Origin: Pseudomonadota bacterium
GTDB lineage: Bacteria > Myxococcota_A > Polyangia > Polyangiales > Polyangiaceae
Direction of reading: 5' to 3'
Assembly (NCBI GenBank): GCA_023432025.1
Contig: JAEYVE010000110.1
Coordinates: forward strand, 1 to 35,142
Length of the DNA: 35,142 nucleotides
Under the pieces are notes generated by a model. The model worked only from the letters and a program-made list of their open reading frames with translations, made no database searches and was not told the origin of the DNA. This document shows positions 32,761 through 35,142 of this stretch, one piece after another; positions within the stretch are counted from its first letter, which is position 1; every line of letters starts with the position of its first letter. The translations under genes were made by a program, and so were the position numbers.

Positions 32761-34325
32761 ACGCAGCGAGCGACGCCGAATTGGCGGACGCGTTCCTCTC
32801 GGAGGGACAGTACACCGCGTACGTCGACCTGGTTCGCCGTCACCAGATCCCGGTCTATCGGCGCCTTTCGGTCGAGCTGTCCGATCCGGATGACGCGGAG
32901 ACGGTGTGCGAGTCCCTGTTCGTCGTGGCCAGTCAGCGCCTCGGCGAGTGGCCGAGAGATCAGGACCTGCGTGAGTGGCTGCTCGGGTTGGCCAGCGAGC
33001 TGGCAGCCGCCCACGGCGGTCGAGGCATCGATCCAGAGTCGCCGCGTTTGGTCGATCCTGCGGTGTTCTTCCGTCAGTCCGTGCATCGAGCGCTGCACAC
33101 CCTGGATCCCGAGGATCGCTCCGTTTTGCTTGCGGTCGACTTGGAGGGGCAGAGCCCGGAGGAGGTCGCGGTCGAGCGAGGCATGCCCATCAGCCGTGTC
33201 ACCGCGACCCTCGATCGAGCGCGTTTGTCCTTCGCGTCAGCGATTACACAAGTGCCGGAGGCTGCGCCGTCGAACGCGGCGGCGAAGGAAACACCCGCCG
33301 TGCGCGTCGAGCTCGGCGAAATCGTCGACAACCGCTACCGAGTGGAGGAGCTGCTCGGCGAAGGCGGCATGGCCAAGGTGTTTCGAGCGGAACACTTGGG
33401 CATCAAGCGCAAGGTGGCGCTCAAGACGTTGCGTCCCACGCGTCAAACACAGGGCATGCTTCGGGAGCGCTTCATTCGAGAAGCGGAGGTGCTCGGACGC
33501 CTCTCCCATCCGAACTTCGTCGACGTGTCGGACTTCGGTGAGAGCCCGCGCGGCTTGGCCTATCTCGTCATGGAGCTGCTCAATGGCCGTCCGCTTTCCG
33601 CCGAGCTCCACGAATGCGGAAGAATGCACCCCGCGCGCGCGCTTCGCGTGCTCTACGAGGTGGCGAACGGCCTCGAGTTCGCGCACGAGCTCGGCATCAT
33701 TCATCGCGACATCAAGCCCGACAACGTGGTGGTGCTGGAAGGGGAAACCCAGAAGGGCTTCGCCAAAATTCTGGACCTCGGCGTCGCCGCCACCACCGAC
33801 GAGAGTGAAGTCGGAGACGCCGGCTTGTACGGCACGCCGCACTACATGGCACCGGAGCAAGTCCTCGGCGGGCGTATCGATGGCCGAGTGGACGTCTACG
33901 CGTGTGGGGTCACGTTGTTCGAGCTCCTCACGGGCGAGGTGCCCTTCCAAGGCGCAACGGTTCAGTTCGTGCTCGCGCAGCAGCTGACGGCGGAGCCTCC
34001 GCGCCTGGCGGATTTGGTGCAGGACCTCCCCCACGGAGAGGCGCTGCAGCGTCTCGTCGATCAGTGCCTGAAAAAGGACCCAGCGGAGCGCATCAAGAGC
34101 GCTGCGGCGCTGAAGCGTGAAATCGCGGCTCTCTTGGAAGAGTTCGGCGATGCGGGCTCCGAAGGCTCGGGAGGACGGCGTGCTTCGCGACCTCCGATCA
34201 CCGCGAGTGAAAGCGTCGTCGCGGCGCCCGCGCGTGGTGGCTCGCGCGTTCGGCCGTGGCTGCTCGGGGCCGTGGTGCTCGTCGCCCTCGCGCTCGCGGC
34301 GTGGTGGCTGCTCGGCCTTACTTGA
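32757..34325 (+). CDS. ECF-sigma-like region fused to a membrane Ser/Thr protein kinase
   Basis: A 522-residue protein in three parts. Residues about 7-80 resemble sigma region 2 of ECF factors (YVDLVRRHQIPVYRRL, DPDDAETVCESLF, WLLGLASELA), and about 105-160 resemble region 4 (LHTLDPEDRSVLLAVDLEGQ, then PEEVAVERGMPISRVTATLDRARL). Residues about 192-460 form a Hanks-type kinase: Gly-loop LGEGGMAKV (200-208), K223 in VALK, H316-R-D-I-K-P-D-N catalytic loop, D340-L-G in place of DFG, and GTPHYMAPE. A Ser/Pro linker and one C-terminal helix (LLGAVVLVALALAAWWLLGL) anchor it to the membrane with no periplasmic domain. All catalytic residues are present. The start is TTG 32757 inside the channel gene's stop (TTGA), with AGGGG upstream. 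The sigma-like part may bind DNA or another protein rather than act as a sigma factor. Confidence 0.88.
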   Translation: MNAASDAELADAFLSEGQYTAYVDLVRRHQIPVYRRLSVELSDPDDAETVCESLFVVASQRLGEWPRDQDLREWLLGLASELAAAHGGRGIDPESPRLVDPAVFFRQSVHRALHTLDPEDRSVLLAVDLEGQSPEEVAVERGMPISRVTATLDRARLSFASAITQVPEAAPSNAAAKETPAVRVELGEIVDNRYRVEELLGEGGMAKVFRAEHLGIKRKVALKTLRPTRQTQGMLRERFIREAEVLGRLSHPNFVDVSDFGESPRGLAYLVMELLNGRPLSAELHECGRMHPARALRVLYEVANGLEFAHELGIIHRDIKPDNVVVLEGETQKGFAKILDLGVAATTDESEVGDAGLYGTPHYMAPEQVLGGRIDGRVDVYACGVTLFELLTGEVPFQGATVQFVLAQQLTAEPPRLADLVQDLPHGEALQRLVDQCLKKDPAERIKSAAALKREIAALLEEFGDAGSEGSGGRRASRPPITASESVVAAPARGGSRVRPWLLGAVVLVALALAAWWLLGLT

Positions 34326-35142
34326 GGTCGTGCTTTTCGAGGAGCTTGATGAGGTACGAGCGGTCCATGCCCGCCGCACGCGCGGCGCTGGAAACGTTCC
34401 CCGTCGTGCTGCGCAGGAGGTTCGTGAGGTAGTGATGCTCGAAGGCCGACAACACGGCCGCGCGCGCCTCCGAGTAGCGCATCTCCAAGATGGTGTCGTT
34501 CAAGGACAACGCCTCGGTGCCCGCCTCGCGGGTTTCGCGTTGGCGCGGGGCTTCGCCGATGACCAACATGGCCTCGACGAAGTTCCGGAGCTCGCGCACG
34601 TTTCCGCGCCAGTCGTGCCTCATCATTTGCGCCAGCGCGTCCTCTCCGAAAATCTGGCCGAACGGCGCCGTGCTGCCCGCTTCCCGCAAAAAGTGCTCGG
34701 CGAGCAGCGGTAGGTCGCTCATGCGCTCGCGCAGCGGCGGAACCTCGAGATTGACCACCGAGAGGCGGTAGTACAGGTCCTCGCGGAACGCCCCGCGGTT
34801 CACCTCGCCGCGCAGGTCACGGTTGGTCGCCGACACGACTCGAACGTCGACCTTGATTTCTTCGGTCCCGCCGACGCGCAAGAAGCGCTTGCGCTCGAGC
34901 ACTCCCAAGAGCTGCGGTTGAAGCTCCAGGGACAGCTCGCCGACCTCATCGAGAAAGACCGTGCCGCCATTGGCGCGCTCGAAGGCTCCAATGTGTCTGC
35001 GCTCTGCGCCCGTGAAGGAGCCGCGCTCGTGGCCGAACAAGGCGCTGGTGATCAGCGTCGGCGTCAGAGCGCCGCAGTCGACCACCACGAACGGACGGTC
35101 GACGCGTGTGCTCTGCGCGTGCAAAGCGCGGGCAATGAGCTC
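34318..35142 (-). CDS. Sigma-54-dependent transcriptional activator (3' part; 5' end beyond window)
   Basis: The visible 274 residues hold most of the AAA+ domain and the DNA-binding domain of an NtrC-type enhancer-binding protein. Seen are GSFTGAE (the GAFTGA sigma-54 contact loop with Ser for Ala), Walker B GTVFLDEVGEL, sensor I SATNRDL, the arginine-rich FREDLYYRLSV, PPLRERMSDLPLL, sensor II WRGNVRELRN, and a C-terminal Fis-type HTH (GNVSSAARAAGMDRSYLIKLLEKH). The Walker A motif and any sensory domain lie off the window; the frame is open to the last base. It converges with the kinase gene, overlapping by 8 bases at the stops, so the transcripts can interfere. Its target promoters are not identifiable here. 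Confidence 0.93.
   Translation of the reverse strand, partial: ELIARALHAQSTRVDRPFVVVDCGALTPTLITSALFGHERGSFTGAERRHIGAFERANGGTVFLDEVGELSLELQPQLLGVLERKRFLRVGGTEEIKVDVRVVSATNRDLRGEVNRGAFREDLYYRLSVVNLEVPPLRERMSDLPLLAEHFLREAGSTAPFGQIFGEDALAQMMRHDWRGNVRELRNFVEAMLVIGEAPRQRETREAGTEALSLNDTILEMRYSEARAAVLSAFEHHYLTNLLRSTTGNVSSAARAAGMDRSYLIKLLEKHDLK

Overview
The window is GC-rich with strong G/C third-position bias. It carries lipoproteins with long Gly/Ser linkers behind a lipobox, a sigma-54 enhancer-binding protein, a Ser/Thr kinase, and an Rhs protein with a myxobacterial-type Gly-rich N-terminus. Together these suggest a myxobacterium (Myxococcota, probably a Polyangiales-like lineage); this is inferred from style and gene families, not from a marker gene. 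No rRNA, tRNA, CRISPR array or insertion sequence was seen.

Layout. (1) 1-2969: end of a cbb3-oxidase biogenesis cluster: 3' end of a TauE/SafE-type membrane protein, ccoI (Cu P-type ATPase) and ccoS, tightly coupled. (2) 2980-3645 (-): PAP2 phosphatase. (3) 4002-18952: mostly cell-envelope or secreted proteins: a 1305-aa lipoprotein with DNRLRE, LamG-like and CXXCH segments; a DUF2490 protein; a three-gene minus-strand operon (winged-helix-like protein plus two DUF5985-like membrane proteins); a Cys-rich lipoprotein; a 962-aa protein with a histone-H1-like N-terminus, coiled coil and pentapeptide repeats; two more Gly-linker lipoproteins; a six-EF-hand protein; and a LuxR-type regulator divergent from the last lipoprotein. 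(4) 19159-27584: a four-gene co-directional unit: an Rhs protein whose C-terminal domain has the HxE...PCxxC signature of zinc deaminases, an overlapping HEAT-like protein, a degenerate formylglycine-generating-enzyme-like protein and a TPR-like protein. This looks like a polymorphic-toxin locus. (5) 27679-31498 (-): aquaporin Z, OmpA-type porin, DUF481 outer-membrane protein and a single-domain response regulator. (6) 31650-34325 (+): a small protein, a small mechanosensitive-channel-like protein and a protein that fuses an ECF-sigma-like region to a Ser/Thr kinase; all three reading frames overlap. (7) 34318-35142 (-): 3' part of a sigma-54 activator running off the window.

The most notable items are the Rhs-deaminase locus, the sigma-like/kinase fusion, and a pair of matching 42-43 bp elements, each made of two 21-22 bp half-repeats, that flank the response-regulator gene and could mark a local regulon joining regions 5 and 6.
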